DNA of 64,000 nt from Legionella cardiaca (GTDB lineage: Bacteria; Pseudomonadota; Gammaproteobacteria; Legionellales; Legionellaceae): contig NZ_CP119078.1 in NCBI RefSeq assembly GCF_029026145.1, positions 83,501-147,500 of the forward strand, written 5' to 3'. The translations under genes were made by a program, and so were the position numbers. How positions within the stretch are numbered: position 1 is the first letter of the stretch; each line of letters starts with the position of its first letter. The notes under the pieces are model-generated. The model had not been told where the DNA came from, did not search any database, and worked only from the letters and a program-made list of their open reading frames with translations. Of this stretch, positions 54,854-64,000 are shown one piece after another.

Positions 54854-56050
54854 TTAGAAGGCTAGAGCAAGTAAACCTACAGCTATCAAAGCAACGAACC
54901 CCAAACTCAAATTCCCTCCAGGAACCAATATTATTCCCCCATTCGGATCAAGAGTGCGAGCTCGCCAAGTCATGATAGCGGGTAATAGAAGGAGTAAGAT
55001 AACGCAACATATGCCTGCATAACCTAAAGCATGTAAATAAATGCCTGGATTTACCAGAACTACAATTAATGGAGGTACAAAAGTTAGCGCTAAAGTCCAT
55101 TTACCTTGAACCCCCGATTTTTTTAAAGATAAGCCGTCTGCCAAAAAGTCAAATAAACCAATTGAAACACCTAAAAAAGCAGTAACCATACAGATAGAGG
55201 TAAAAAAGCCAAAAAAGCCTGTTATCCATTGACTATTCACGGCACCAGATAAAGCATCGGTTAAACCGCTGGTTGCATGTTCATTAGTCATCAGAGCGAC
55301 TAGACCAGCATTTCCATCTCGTTGAACCACGCCCATGATGACTGCATCCCAAAGGATATAGCAGGTTAATGGGATTAATGAGCCCAATAAAATAACTTTT
55401 CGCAATGATTTAACATCGTCATTAAAATATTCACGCAAACTGGGAACAATGGATGCAAAGCCAAAAGAAGTGACCAAAATCATTAAACTACCTGTAATCG
55501 CTCTTAATGAGCCACCACTTAAACTACTTGGGTTGACATGTGGACTAATGATGATGACTAATAAGATATAAACACCAAGTTTGCCAAACATAAGTCCACG
55601 ATTGACGTAATCAACGGCACGAATTCCTGCATAAACAACAAGACTAAAAATAACAGTAAAAATAAGAGAGGTTAACCAATTAGGCAAATCAATATGTACT
55701 TTTGCCAAAATGCTACCCAAGACATCGCTCCCGCCGGAAATGTAGGCGGCCAGTAAAGTATAGAGCAGGAAAAGGTACGTAATCCAGGCAACAACCTGTC
55801 CTGGAACGCCTAGGGTAGATTTGGCCATGGAAACCATATTGCTTCCGGAGGGTAGACGCAAGTTAACCTCCAGGATAAGCAAGGCGCCTACTGTCATGAT
55901 GAGCCAACACATGATTAGGAAAAAAACCGAGTTAGTAAATCCTACTTCCGCGGTTGACACTGGCAAGGCAAGCATCCCGCCGCCAATTGAGGTGCCAACA
56001 ATTAATAAGATACCACCAATGAATTTCGAGTTAGCCACAATTACATCCAT
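54854..56050 (-). CDS. Aromatic amino acid permease (TyrP/Mtr-like), copy 1
   Basis: A 398-residue permease of the HAAAP family, 11 helices. 'FIGGILLIVGTSIGGGMLAL' in helix 1 holds the G-T-x-I-G-G-G-M-L signature; 'LEVNLRLPSGSNMVSMAKST' and 'ITSFGFASIVPSLREYF'-type segments are typical of TyrP. Likely substrate: tyrosine or another aromatic amino acid, by proton symport. The copy at 56134 is a close paralogue over its full length, so the pair is a tandem duplication. Both are transcribed leftward with 83 bp between. ATG 56050 has a weak ribosome site. Confidence 0.9.
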   Translation of the reverse strand: MDVIVANSKFIGGILLIVGTSIGGGMLALPVSTAEVGFTNSVFFLIMCWLIMTVGALLILEVNLRLPSGSNMVSMAKSTLGVPGQVVAWITYLFLLYTLLAAYISGGSDVLGSILAKVHIDLPNWLTSLIFTVIFSLVVYAGIRAVDYVNRGLMFGKLGVYILLVIIISPHVNPSSLSGGSLRAITGSLMILVTSFGFASIVPSLREYFNDDVKSLRKVILLGSLIPLTCYILWDAVIMGVVQRDGNAGLVALMTNEHATSGLTDALSGAVNSQWITGFFGFFTSICMVTAFLGVSIGLFDFLADGLSLKKSGVQGKWTLALTFVPPLIVVLVNPGIYLHALGYAGICCVILLLLLPAIMTWRARTLDPNGGIILVPGGNLSLGFVALIAVGLLALAF

Positions 56051-56133
56051 TTGTGAAAAAATTAAACAATATGATAAATTACAATGCTATCAGTTGTCAA
56101 TAACATCGTAAAGCCCCGAATTAGAATACACAG

Positions 56134-57324
56134 TTAACCAATTAATTGCCAACCTGTATTTATCAACAACGCAATGGAAAAAACAATGACTAACCATTGT
56201 GAAAATTTGCCTCCTGGAACCTGGTATGGGGAAGAAAATTTTTTCCTTCCCATGAGTGTCATTAAGGCCGGTAGTAGCAATAACAAGATTACACAAAAAA
56301 TACCAGCATAATTTAATGCATGAATGTAAGCACCAGGATAATAAATCACAATAAGAAGAGGAGGGAGAAATGTTAATAGGAATAATCCTAGTCCTTGATA
56401 CCCTTTTTGTACCATGTTTAGTCCATCTGCTAAGAAACTAATCAGACATAAGGAAACCCCTAAAAATGCGGTAAGCATACAAATGGAGGTAAAGAAATTA
56501 AAAAGAGAACTAATCAGGGTACTGTTTACTGTGTGTGAGAGATTGGCTGCCAAAGCGCTGGTTGTATGTTCGTCATGCATCAGAGCAGCCAATCCAAATT
56601 GGCCTTCACCAGGTAATGTTCCTATGATGACCGCATCCCAAGCCAAATAACAAAGTAGAGGAATCAGAGAGCCTATCAGGACAACTTTTTTTAGTGTTTT
56701 AATATCGTCATTAAAATAATCTCGTAGATTAGGGACGATGATTGCAAAACCAAATGAGGTAATTAAAATCATCACGGTTCCCGCGATAAATCGATAATCA
56801 CCGCCTTGATAGTTTTGGAAATTCACATGGGGTGCTATTAAGACAACCAAAATAAAATAAGCTGCTAATTTTCCAAACATTAAAGCTCGATTCAGCAAAT
56901 CTACCCGACGGATTCCGCCGTAGACGACTAAACCGAAGACGAGCGTAAAGAGGAGACTGGCTTCCCATTCATTCAATGAAATACCTATTCGTGTAAACAA
57001 ACTGCCAAAAACATCCGCGCCACCCGAGATATAAGCTGAAAGTAATGTATAGAGCAAAAAGAGATAACTTAACCAGGCGGTGAGAAGTCCAGGTCCCCCA
57101 AGGGTAGAGGCTGCCATAGAAACCATGTGTTTTCCTGGGGGAAGATACAGATTTGCTTCCAGAATAAATAGGGCTCCCAAGGTCATGATTGCCCAGCAAA
57201 TCAATAAAAAAATAGAAGATTGCCAAAAGCCAGTGGCTGAATTTGCAACAGGTAATGCAAGCATACCTCCACCAATAGAGGTTCCTACAATCAAAAGAAT
57301 GCCACCAATAAATCTGGATTTCAT
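56134..57324 (-). CDS. Aromatic amino acid permease (TyrP/Mtr-like), copy 2
   Basis: A 396-residue paralogue: 'FIGGILLIVGTSIGGGMLAL' is identical to copy 1, and 'LLYTLLSAYISGGADVFGSL' matches 'LLYTLLAAYISGGSDVLGSI'. ATG 57324 is preferred because GGTAGGTG lies 6 bp before it; the longer frame starts with a GTG that overlaps that site. Legionella strains often carry several TyrP/Mtr paralogues, presumably for amino acids during intracellular growth (inference). The two copies differ mainly in the C-terminal tail. Confidence 0.9.
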   Translation of the reverse strand: MKSRFIGGILLIVGTSIGGGMLALPVANSATGFWQSSIFLLICWAIMTLGALFILEANLYLPPGKHMVSMAASTLGGPGLLTAWLSYLFLLYTLLSAYISGGADVFGSLFTRIGISLNEWEASLLFTLVFGLVVYGGIRRVDLLNRALMFGKLAAYFILVVLIAPHVNFQNYQGGDYRFIAGTVMILITSFGFAIIVPNLRDYFNDDIKTLKKVVLIGSLIPLLCYLAWDAVIIGTLPGEGQFGLAALMHDEHTTSALAANLSHTVNSTLISSLFNFFTSICMLTAFLGVSLCLISFLADGLNMVQKGYQGLGLFLLTFLPPLLIVIYYPGAYIHALNYAGIFCVILLLLLPALMTLMGRKKFSSPYQVPGGKFSQWLVIVFSIALLINTGWQLIG

Positions 57325-57357
57325 ATACACCTACCAGTTTGAAGAGTTTTAAAACAA

Positions 57358-58059
57358 TTATTTTATATAGCCAGTAAAAGGTACCGCTTGAGATGTCTGT
57401 GACGGACAGCTATAGAAAACTTGAATTTCCAGGCGGCGATTTTGAGCGCTGCCATGGATAAGTTGGTTATCAGAAACGGGATTTTTATCGCCATAACCTT
57501 CAGCGTTTAATCGCTGAGCTGGAATGTCATTAGCCCACAAAAATGTTAGCATGGCTTCTGCTTGGGCTTGTGTCAGTTTTTGTTTATGTTCACGAGAGCC
57601 CACATCATTGGTAAATCCTGCTACATAAATAGAACAACAGGGTGGGAAGGTTTTTATCAATTTAATTAATAAAGCTAAACCAGGAAAGCAAAGTTCATTT
57701 AGGCGAGGACTATTAAACATGAAATAACGATCGGTAGGTATGACAAAAGTGACGGTATCTCCATATTGGATATACTCGATTTCATGTCGTCTAATCTGTT
57801 TAATGAGTTGACTCTTGCTATCTTTCCAAGCGCCTGTACCTGCACCAATTGCCGTACCAACCAATGTACCAGCAATCACCGGGCCACCTGCAGCAGCCAT
57901 GGCTGCTGTACCAACGACGGTTCCTGGGGGTGTTGTGACATAAACACGACGATAAGGCTTAAAATTGTTATAAGGAGGGTGATATTTGTAGCAACTACTT
58001 AATGCTAAAGATATTAAGCTCATGAACACGAAAGGCTTCATGGCACGCTGGTATAACAT
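57358..58059 (-). CDS. OmpA-family lipoprotein
   Basis: A 233-residue outer-membrane lipoprotein. ATG 58059 has AAGGAG five bases upstream. The signal peptide 'KPFVFMSLISLALSSC' ends in the lipobox L-S-S-C. A Gly/Ala-rich hydrophobic stretch (about residues 45-75, 'GGPVIAGTLVGTAIGAGTGA') follows, as in glycine-zipper lipoproteins, then an OmpA peptidoglycan-binding domain: 'IYVAGFTNDVGSREHKQKLT', 'AEAMLTFLWANDIPAQRLNA', 'GYGDKNPV' and 'NRRLEIQVFY' with the conserved Asp and Arg. It may anchor the envelope to peptidoglycan. Similar in type to the Dot/Icm lipoprotein DotK/IcmN, but its neighbours are not icm genes. Confidence 0.88.
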   Translation of the reverse strand: MLYQRAMKPFVFMSLISLALSSCYKYHPPYNNFKPYRRVYVTTPPGTVVGTAAMAAAGGPVIAGTLVGTAIGAGTGAWKDSKSQLIKQIRRHEIEYIQYGDTVTFVIPTDRYFMFNSPRLNELCFPGLALLIKLIKTFPPCCSIYVAGFTNDVGSREHKQKLTQAQAEAMLTFLWANDIPAQRLNAEGYGDKNPVSDNQLIHGSAQNRRLEIQVFYSCPSQTSQAVPFTGYIK

Positions 58060-58227
58060 TCCCACTCCTTATGCAGATGAATTTTTTCATTATTAAGCAT
58101 CCACCTTTATTTCGCAATCAACACTTAAAGGAATTGAAGAATAAAAGCAAAATAGTTGCTGAAAACTCTACGCAAGTGACTTTTGATTAGCTATAGTGAA
58201 TGAACAAAATAATAATAAGCTTTGGAT

Positions 58228-60102
58228 ATGATTAAGAAAACCTCTTCTTTATCGTTAGCGCTTGGAGCATTAGGTGTTGTTTATGGCGATATTGGAACCA
58301 GTCCCCTATATGCGGTTCGAGAAACGCTAAGTGGGCTTCCCATTAATGCTGTTGATGTCTATGGAATATTGTCGCTTATTTTATGGTCATTAATTATCAT
58401 TATTTCAGTTAAATATCTTATTTTTGTTTTTCGCGCTGATAATGAAGGCGAAGGCGGAATTCTTGCGTTATTAGCATTATTAAAGCAAAAAAAGACAAAG
58501 CACGAGCATTTATTTTATTTACTCTCTATTTTTGGCGCTGGGCTTATTATCGGCGATGGCATGTTAACTCCCGCTATCTCGGTTACTTCAGCAGTTGAAG
58601 GGTTAAAAATTGTTTCTTCAAGTTTTGATGATTGGATTATTCCGCTTGCATGCGTGATTTTGATACTCTTATTTATTATGCAATCAAAAGGAACAGGAAA
58701 AATTGGCGCCGCCTTTGGTCCTATTCTGCTAATGTGGTTTATTACTATTGGTATTCTAGGTTTTATACAAATCATCAAGAACCCAGCAATTTTACAAGCA
58801 ATCAATCCTTATTATGCTTGGGAATTTTTATATACCCAGGGACTTAGAGGTTATTTTTTACTAGGTGGTGTATTCCTCGCAATCACAGGGGGTGAAGCTC
58901 TATATGCCGATATTGGTCATTTTGGTAAGAATGCTATTCGCTATAGTTGGTTTTTTGTAGCCTTGCCCAGTTTAACACTTAATTATTACGGTCAGGGAGC
59001 AAATTTATTGCTTCATCCGGAGTCTATAGAAAATCCATTTTATTTTCTTGCGCCCGATTGGTTTTTTATTCCTTTATTAATTTTATCAACCGCTGCCACG
59101 GTCATTGCGTCGCAAGCAGTTATTTCAGCAACATTCTCTATTACCAAGCAAGCAGTTTTATTGGGACTTTATCCAAGATTGCCAATTATTCAAACATCAA
59201 AAGAACATGCCGGACAAATTTACATTCCCCAAGTCAACTTTTTCCTCCTTATTGGAACGCTGATTCTTATTTTTACTTTCAAAAGTTCAAGTGGTATGGC
59301 GCATGCCTACGGAATAGCAGTTAATCTGGATATGTTACTGGTTAGTACGATGGTTGCCTATGCTGCAAGGAAAGTGTGGAATTGGTCACTATTACATGTG
59401 TTTTCCATATTTAGTGTTTTTATTTTTATTGATCTCGCGTTTTTAGGAGCTAATTCTCATAAATTTTTAACGGGTGGTTGGGTTCCGGTATTATTTGCCT
59501 TGGTTGTTGCTGTAGTAATGTTCACCTGGAACAATGGAATGGAGTTTTTGCGTAAGAATTTTTATATGCAAAAAGAAGATATCACCAGAATCATTAAGCA
59601 ATTGCGTTATAAATCACTTAATCAATTACCGGGTGTTACAGGTATTTTTATTACGGATACTTATGATCAAAGTGGTGGCAGTTTTCTACATTTTTTAAAA
59701 TTAAGTTTAGCGGTTCCGGAAAATATTCTCATAGTAAACTATATCGTGGAAAATCGGCCTCATATATACGGTAATCATCGCTATGAATTCAATCAGTTAG
59801 CTTCTAAAATCTGCCAGCTAACATTACATTATGGCTTTATGGATACCGTTTCAATTCCTGATGCTTTGCAAAAACTGAATGAGAAAAAGCTGCTTGCTTT
59901 TGAGGTGAATGTAGAGGGAGCCACCTATTTAGTAGAAATACCTAATGTCATGGCTTCTAAGGCGAAGAAAACATTGACATTCCATTGGCAAGAAAAGTTA
60001 TTTGCTTTCCTTATTCGCAATTATTCTGCGAACTTAAATATAGAATTTTATAAGTTACCCTATAACCGCACAATTGCTATTGGAACGTATTGTATAATTT
60101 AG
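58228..60102 (+). CDS. kup: Potassium uptake protein Kup
   Basis: A 624-residue K+/H+ symporter of the KUP/HAK family: 'LGALGVVYGDIGTSPLYAVR' in helix 1, 'DNEGEGGILALLALLKQ', 'GAGLIIGDGMLTPAISVTSA' and 'LGGVFLAITGGEALYADIGH', twelve helices and a C-terminal cytoplasmic domain. ATG 58228 is chosen over TTG 58222. Kup is a low-affinity, constitutive system useful at low pH. It is monocistronic, divergent from the OmpA lipoprotein across about 165 bp. Confidence 0.96.
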   Translation: MIKKTSSLSLALGALGVVYGDIGTSPLYAVRETLSGLPINAVDVYGILSLILWSLIIIISVKYLIFVFRADNEGEGGILALLALLKQKKTKHEHLFYLLSIFGAGLIIGDGMLTPAISVTSAVEGLKIVSSSFDDWIIPLACVILILLFIMQSKGTGKIGAAFGPILLMWFITIGILGFIQIIKNPAILQAINPYYAWEFLYTQGLRGYFLLGGVFLAITGGEALYADIGHFGKNAIRYSWFFVALPSLTLNYYGQGANLLLHPESIENPFYFLAPDWFFIPLLILSTAATVIASQAVISATFSITKQAVLLGLYPRLPIIQTSKEHAGQIYIPQVNFFLLIGTLILIFTFKSSSGMAHAYGIAVNLDMLLVSTMVAYAARKVWNWSLLHVFSIFSVFIFIDLAFLGANSHKFLTGGWVPVLFALVVAVVMFTWNNGMEFLRKNFYMQKEDITRIIKQLRYKSLNQLPGVTGIFITDTYDQSGGSFLHFLKLSLAVPENILIVNYIVENRPHIYGNHRYEFNQLASKICQLTLHYGFMDTVSIPDALQKLNEKKLLAFEVNVEGATYLVEIPNVMASKAKKTLTFHWQEKLFAFLIRNYSANLNIEFYKLPYNRTIAIGTYCII

Positions 60103-60127
60103 CCAACATGAAATGATGCTGGCTAAA
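60098..60127. terminator. Hairpin shared by kup and the DUF1460 gene
   Basis: TTTAGCCA (60098-60105) pairs with TGGCTAAA (60120-60127), and CAT/ATG extends the stem inside. It overlaps the kup stop codon and lies just before the convergent stop at 60132. No long T-run. Confidence 0.45.
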
Positions 60128-60131
60128 CTAT

Positions 60132-61148
60132 CTAATGACTTTCTGCAGCACTACAGCCATTGGGCAAAGGATTTTGAGGGACTATTACTTGCACATTGAT
60201 CCCTTTAATAGTAGGGCTGGTTCTTGCTTCTTGCAGATACTCAATTAAAGGAACATCCACCACGCGACCATGAATTGAAGAAGCTTCTCTAAAGAAAAGA
60301 ACGCCATTTTTCCAAAAAGCGAAGCCTAGATGAGAGACATTCAAATTAGTACCAATCGCTTCTCGTAATTCCCAGTTAGGCCGCACTATTTCAATAATTG
60401 AAGCGTTGGGAATTTGCGAAAATAAATATTGATTAGCCTTTCCTTCCGCGTCAAATAAAGCAGTTAGCGGGATATACGGTAATTTTGATAGAATCTGAGG
60501 TAGTTTACTGCCTCGATTTTTTAAATCGGCTAACCGCTGTAATTGTTCTTGTTCATTTTGAGGATATAAACGTATATTTTTGAGATTAAGATGCTGATAC
60601 CAAGATGGTTTATCAATCAAAGCTGTAGCAATTTGGGCAACAGGCTGATTGTTAGCATCCTTAAAATTTTCCGTAATGTCTTTGACAAAGCCTTGTTGTT
60701 GATTGTTTTGATTCCAATCAAGCGAAGTAAAATGATTACGGTTGATATAGGCAACACGACCTTTTTCATAACGAATTTTACACAGACATTGCTTAAAATC
60801 AGTGGTGTTACTAGCAAGTGCTAGCGCTAAGACGGTTGTTACATAAGTATCACAGTCAAACGCATCGATGCGATAGCGAGGCGCTTGGTCGAAACGCGCT
60901 TTAGCTCCCTCTCCTAAAGCCCCTAGCAAATATTCTGTTCCTAAAAATTGGGCGCTTATGGTTTCAAGCCGGGCGGCCATATCAAATTTCGGTATGTTAT
61001 TCAAGTTGTGGTATAGTTCGTTAATGATTGCGTTGGCTTGTTCCTGTTTGGGATGAACCTGGGCGCTTGTCTTGAAAGATAAAAGGGCAAAACAACTAAG
61101 AAAAATAATCTGAGGGAATAATTTTACGCGGTGATAAAACACATCCAT
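60132..61148 (-). CDS. DUF1460 N-acetylmuramoyl-L-alanine amidase-like protein
   Basis: A 338-residue exported protein (hydrophobic N-terminus 'LFPQIIFLSCFALLSF' then K-T-S-A). 'YRIDAFDCDTYVTTVLALAL' has the catalytic Cys of the DUF1460 NlpC/P60-like fold, and 'VSHLGFAFWKNGVLFFREAS' the His. 'FLGTEYLLGALGEGAKARFD' is the family opening. Characterised members cut peptidoglycan fragments at the MurNAc-L-Ala bond. A role in cell-wall recycling in the periplasm is likely. Divergent from spmA by 60 bp. Confidence 0.85.
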   Translation of the reverse strand: MDVFYHRVKLFPQIIFLSCFALLSFKTSAQVHPKQEQANAIINELYHNLNNIPKFDMAARLETISAQFLGTEYLLGALGEGAKARFDQAPRYRIDAFDCDTYVTTVLALALASNTTDFKQCLCKIRYEKGRVAYINRNHFTSLDWNQNNQQQGFVKDITENFKDANNQPVAQIATALIDKPSWYQHLNLKNIRLYPQNEQEQLQRLADLKNRGSKLPQILSKLPYIPLTALFDAEGKANQYLFSQIPNASIIEIVRPNWELREAIGTNLNVSHLGFAFWKNGVLFFREASSIHGRVVDVPLIEYLQEARTSPTIKGINVQVIVPQNPLPNGCSAAESH

Positions 61149-61208
61149 AGTTTTCTTCCATTTATCAAAAAGGACATATTTTAACCTATTTAAGGTTGGG
61201 GAACAACA

Positions 61209-61817
61209 ATGCTAAATGTAATATGGTTATCGATGATTTTTCTTTCCGTGGTTGTTGGTGTCATCCAAGGGCGCCTTGATCAAGTTGTCCAAGCAGTTAC
61301 AGATTCAGCAAAATTTGGTTTTGAAATTGCTCTAGGGCTTACTGGAATTATGACCTTGTGGCTAGGGATCATGGGAATTGCTTCTGAATCAGGACTGGTT
61401 ACTCGTTTTGCCAGGCTTTTAAGACCGATTATGCGGCCTCTTTTTCCCGATGTCCCTGTCGAACATCCTGCTATGGGTGCCATGATTTTAAATATTGCGG
61501 CCAATATGTTGGGGTTGGCAAATGCAGCAACACCATTTGGGTTGCAAGCAATGAAAGAACTGCAGACACTGAATAAAAATGGGCAACAAGCAAGTGACGC
61601 GATGTGCACATTTCTGGCGATTAATACGTCTAGCATCCAATTAATTCCTGCAACAGCCATCGCTTTTCTTGCAGCAAACGGTAGTTCACAACCTAGTAGT
61701 ATTATTGTTAGTGCCTTAGGAGCCACTTTGGTTTCAACCGTTGTTGCAATTGTTGCCGTAAAACAATTAGCCAAGTTACCTTCTTATCGTATAAAAGGAC
61801 AAGTGACCAATGAGTAG
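61209..61817 (+). CDS. spmA: SpmA-like nucleoside-recognition membrane protein
   Basis: A 202-residue, five-to-six-helix membrane protein: 'WLSMIFLSVVVGVIQGRLDQ', 'LTGIMTLWLGIMGIASESGL' and 'ILNIAANMLGLANAATPFGL' are SpmA/nucleoside-recognition-domain signatures. Named for Bacillus spore maturation, but it is common in non-sporulating bacteria where the role is unknown; transport of a small solute across the inner membrane is proposed. AAGGTTGGGGAAC precedes the ATG. It overlaps spmB by 8 bp. Confidence 0.9.
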   Translation: MLNVIWLSMIFLSVVVGVIQGRLDQVVQAVTDSAKFGFEIALGLTGIMTLWLGIMGIASESGLVTRFARLLRPIMRPLFPDVPVEHPAMGAMILNIAANMLGLANAATPFGLQAMKELQTLNKNGQQASDAMCTFLAINTSSIQLIPATAIAFLAANGSSQPSSIIVSALGATLVSTVVAIVAVKQLAKLPSYRIKGQVTNE

Positions 61818-62343
61818 TTTTGCACACCAGCTTTCAAATAGCTTGTTTTTAGCTTTTATTGTGGGCATACCACTCTATGGTGTTATTAAAAAAATTAATG
61901 TTTTTGATGCCTTTACCACCGGAGCAAAACAAGGATTTGAGACGGTTATCAATATTATTCCCTACTTGATTGCCATGCTTGTTGCGATAGGAATGTTGCG
62001 TGCCTCAGGCTTTTTTGAACTTTTAAATCAACTTCTTGGCCCCGTTTTGTCTGCTTTAGGCATGCCCTCAGACTTATTACCTTTAGCATTAATCAGACCT
62101 TTTTCAGGCAGTGCTTCAACAGGGGTTATGGCAGAGATTATTCATGAACACGGAGGCGATGCGCTAATTTCCAAGATGGCCGCGACAATGATGGGAAGTA
62201 CAGAAACAACCTTTTATGTGGTGGCAATTTATTTTGGTGTTGTTGGTATTAAGCGCACAAGACATGCTATTCCTGCGGGGTTATTGGCTGATTTGGCCGG
62301 CGTGATTGCCAGCGTACTGATTTGTCGCTACTTATTTGCTTAA
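61810..62343 (+). CDS. spmB: SpmB-like nucleoside-recognition membrane protein
   Basis: A 177-residue partner of SpmA: 'VFDAFTTGAKQGFETVINII', 'PYLIAMLVAIGMLRASGFFE', 'ALIRPFSGSASTGVMAEIIH' and 'MAATMMGSTETTFYVVAIYF' are family hallmarks. The ATG lies 8 bp inside spmA, so the two are translationally coupled and probably form one complex. It is convergent with the endopeptidase gene, 30 bp away. Confidence 0.9.
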   Translation: MSSFAHQLSNSLFLAFIVGIPLYGVIKKINVFDAFTTGAKQGFETVINIIPYLIAMLVAIGMLRASGFFELLNQLLGPVLSALGMPSDLLPLALIRPFSGSASTGVMAEIIHEHGGDALISKMAATMMGSTETTFYVVAIYFGVVGIKRTRHAIPAGLLADLAGVIASVLICRYLFA

Positions 62344-62373
62344 ATTATTTCTAGTTTATACTTGCAACGTCGT

Positions 62374-63852
62374 TTAACGTTTAACAAGATGTGATCCATC
62401 AGACATTTTTAATAGTGCAAGAAGTGAAGCAGATTTTGCTTTAAAGTTAGCCAATTCACGGCCTGAGATTGGGAAGCCGCGCGGTAAATCAACCGTAGTA
62501 GGATTTCTGGGTTGATGATTAATATGAAACTCATAGTGACAATGAGGGCCGGAAGCTAATCCTGTTTGCCCGACATAGCCAATGACTTGTCCACGTTTTA
62601 CATAGGAACCACGAGATAATCCCTTTTGGAATTTCAACATATGTCCATAGATTGAGCTATAGGTTTTATTATGACTGATCTTAATCATATTACCGTAGCC
62701 ACTTTGGCGTCCGATAATTTCAATACGACCATCACCCGTAGCGCGAATGGGTGTACCAATAGGTGCCGCCAGATCAACGCCTTTGTGAGCACGACGATAA
62801 TGCAGAATAGGATGATAACGAGAAAGACTAAATGTTGAACTGATATGGCTAAAGCGAAGTGGGTAACGATCAAACGCTTTCTTTAAACTGGTTCCTTGAG
62901 GTGAATAAAAATCAGAATGGCCGCTTCTGTCTGTATGACGAACTGCCTGATATGTTTTCCCTCGTGTTTTATAGCTGACAGCCAAAACATCACCAGCTCC
63001 TACCAGCTTATCTCCAATGTATTGACCTTGATAAACAATAGTAAATTGATCACCTGCACGTATATCTTTGGCGAAATTAATGTCCCAGGTAAATACTTCA
63101 GTCATCTGTTGCACAAGTTTGTAAGGAATATTATTACGTTTTGCTGTGCCATAGAGTGATCCACGAACCGTAGCAGTGACAACGCGGTTGCGATTTGTTG
63201 TCTTAGGAGAATTAATTTTGCTTTTATAATGTTGTCCTTCCCGATATATAACCAATGTTTGCATATTTGAGATGGGCATAACCATTTTTTCTAGGGTGTG
63301 TTTTTTAATTAAAAATTCCAATGATTGCTCAGTTTGTAAATGCGATAGCTGTTTGTTGTGAGGATTATCGCGCATGATTGTTTGCAGTGTTTGTGGACCT
63401 AGGCCTAATCGCTTAAAGACAGTTGCGAGTGAATCCCCTCGTCGTGTTTTTACTACGATCCATTCATTATTGGTTACCGTATTAACTGGTGGTGGATTTT
63501 TAGTAGCTGGTTGTAACTTCGTTGCTTCAACTGTTGCAGGCTTTTTTTCCGAAATTTTAGTAGGTATGGATCCGGCCGGAACTTTATCTTTAGCTGATAG
63601 TTTGACACTAGCAAGCGAGGAAGCAGGTTTACGTTCTTCTTCGTCTGCTTTAGGTATAGTGACCAATTGTGTTGGTTTGACTTCAAGGTTAACCGACGGT
63701 AGTTCACTAGGAGTGTAATTGGTTTTATGTTTATGAGGAAAAGATTTAACCAAAATAAAAGGCAAGGCGAATGCAATCACCAAAGCGATAAGAGCTACCA
63801 ACTTAGATGGTTTATTCGTACTTTGTAATGAGACATTGGGTTGTTGATCCAT
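62374..63852 (-). CDS. mepM: M23 murein DD-endopeptidase (MepM-like)
   Basis: A 492-residue envelope hydrolase. An N-terminal anchor ('LVALIALVIAFALPFILVKS') is followed by a Pro/Lys-rich linker, a LysM/OapA-like region ('WIVVKTRRGDSLATVFKRLG'), and the catalytic LytM domain at about 350-450: H356-K-G-V-D360 ('HKGVDLAAPIG') and 'GPH437-C-H439-YEF', all metal ligands intact. It cleaves D-Ala-mDAP cross-links, making room for new peptidoglycan. The upstream 148 bp up to the window end contain no further gene that I can see. Confidence 0.93.
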   Translation of the reverse strand: MDQQPNVSLQSTNKPSKLVALIALVIAFALPFILVKSFPHKHKTNYTPSELPSVNLEVKPTQLVTIPKADEEERKPASSLASVKLSAKDKVPAGSIPTKISEKKPATVEATKLQPATKNPPPVNTVTNNEWIVVKTRRGDSLATVFKRLGLGPQTLQTIMRDNPHNKQLSHLQTEQSLEFLIKKHTLEKMVMPISNMQTLVIYREGQHYKSKINSPKTTNRNRVVTATVRGSLYGTAKRNNIPYKLVQQMTEVFTWDINFAKDIRAGDQFTIVYQGQYIGDKLVGAGDVLAVSYKTRGKTYQAVRHTDRSGHSDFYSPQGTSLKKAFDRYPLRFSHISSTFSLSRYHPILHYRRAHKGVDLAAPIGTPIRATGDGRIEIIGRQSGYGNMIKISHNKTYSSIYGHMLKFQKGLSRGSYVKRGQVIGYVGQTGLASGPHCHYEFHINHQPRNPTTVDLPRGFPISGRELANFKAKSASLLALLKMSDGSHLVKR

Positions 63853-64000
63853 GTTTCGCCTTTACTATTGTCATCCTGGAGAATGCTGTTATTAAAATGC
63901 TAAAGTAAACTTATTACAGTCATCTTCTGGTTCTGACCGCTTAGTCAAGGTAACTTCACTCACAATCTTTAAGATTGATGAATCAGCCACAACTAGTCAT

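Noticed and set aside
57358..58059. Dot/Icm component DotK/IcmN
   Set aside because: It is an OmpA-type lipoprotein, but the glycine zipper and gene context differ and no other icm/dot gene is present.
61209..62343. Evidence for sporulation
   Set aside because: SpmA/SpmB homologues are widespread in non-sporulating bacteria; no other sporulation gene is present.

Overview
The window reads as chromosome of a Legionella-like gammaproteobacterium. The evidence is low GC with A/T-rich intergenic gaps, proteins of recognisably Legionella type (paired Pht-like MFS carriers beside thymidine kinase, multi-domain Aas, LuxR-type regulators, tandem TyrP-like carriers, beta-class carbonic anhydrase), and several large soluble proteins with no bacterial housekeeping role that look like Dot/Icm effector candidates. 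Species cannot be fixed by eye, and family names come from reading the translations, not from a database search.

Layout. 1-4.4 kb: truncated FliK-like gene, then a fused E1alpha/E1beta 2-oxoacid dehydrogenase translationally coupled to glutaryl-CoA dehydrogenase. 4.5-7.1 kb: small acidic protein, a TIKI/ChaN-like protein, a secreted GH18 chitinase and tRNA-Pro(GGG). 7.1-11.7 kb is the accessory stretch: a frameshifted DUF1653 gene, a secreted beta-helix protein, a Pmp3 peptide, a LuxR regulator, a SnoaL-like protein, and a REP-associated tyrosine transposase (RAYT) with GTAG-type palindromic repeats on both sides. 11.7-19.6 kb: Bcr/CflA exporter, methyltransferase, a three-domain LplT-PlsC-acyl-ACP synthetase and a large unknown protein. 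19.8-32 kb: serine hydrolase, BenE, DUF4239, a PAS protein plus PAS-GGDEF-EAL pair, nitronate monooxygenase, multicopper oxidase, a kinase-like/ankyrin effector candidate and a zinc alcohol dehydrogenase.

32-39 kb is a nucleoside salvage block (tdk, two MFS carriers, deoB) followed by a Fur/Zur regulator and hslVU. 39-48 kb: lipase-like effector candidate, SulP carrier, YihY/BrkB protein, arsC-wrbA-xthA-xthA, carbonic anhydrase and rpmE with an L31-type leader. 48-52 kb: malic enzyme and two MFS carriers. 52-64 kb: dam; a striking divergent gene joining a ferritin-like diiron domain to a 2-oxoacid dehydrogenase E2/CAT-type acyltransferase domain; two TyrP-like carriers; an OmpA lipoprotein; kup; DUF1460 amidase; spmAB; and an M23 endopeptidase.

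The strongest candidate for an undescribed system is the diiron-E2 fusion at about 53-54.8 kb. It carries a full E / ExxH / E / ExxH ligand set and an intact DHRxxDG acyltransferase motif, but no lipoyl or E3-binding domain. The second is the RAYT with its repeat arrays. Three or four unrecognised large proteins are effector candidates.
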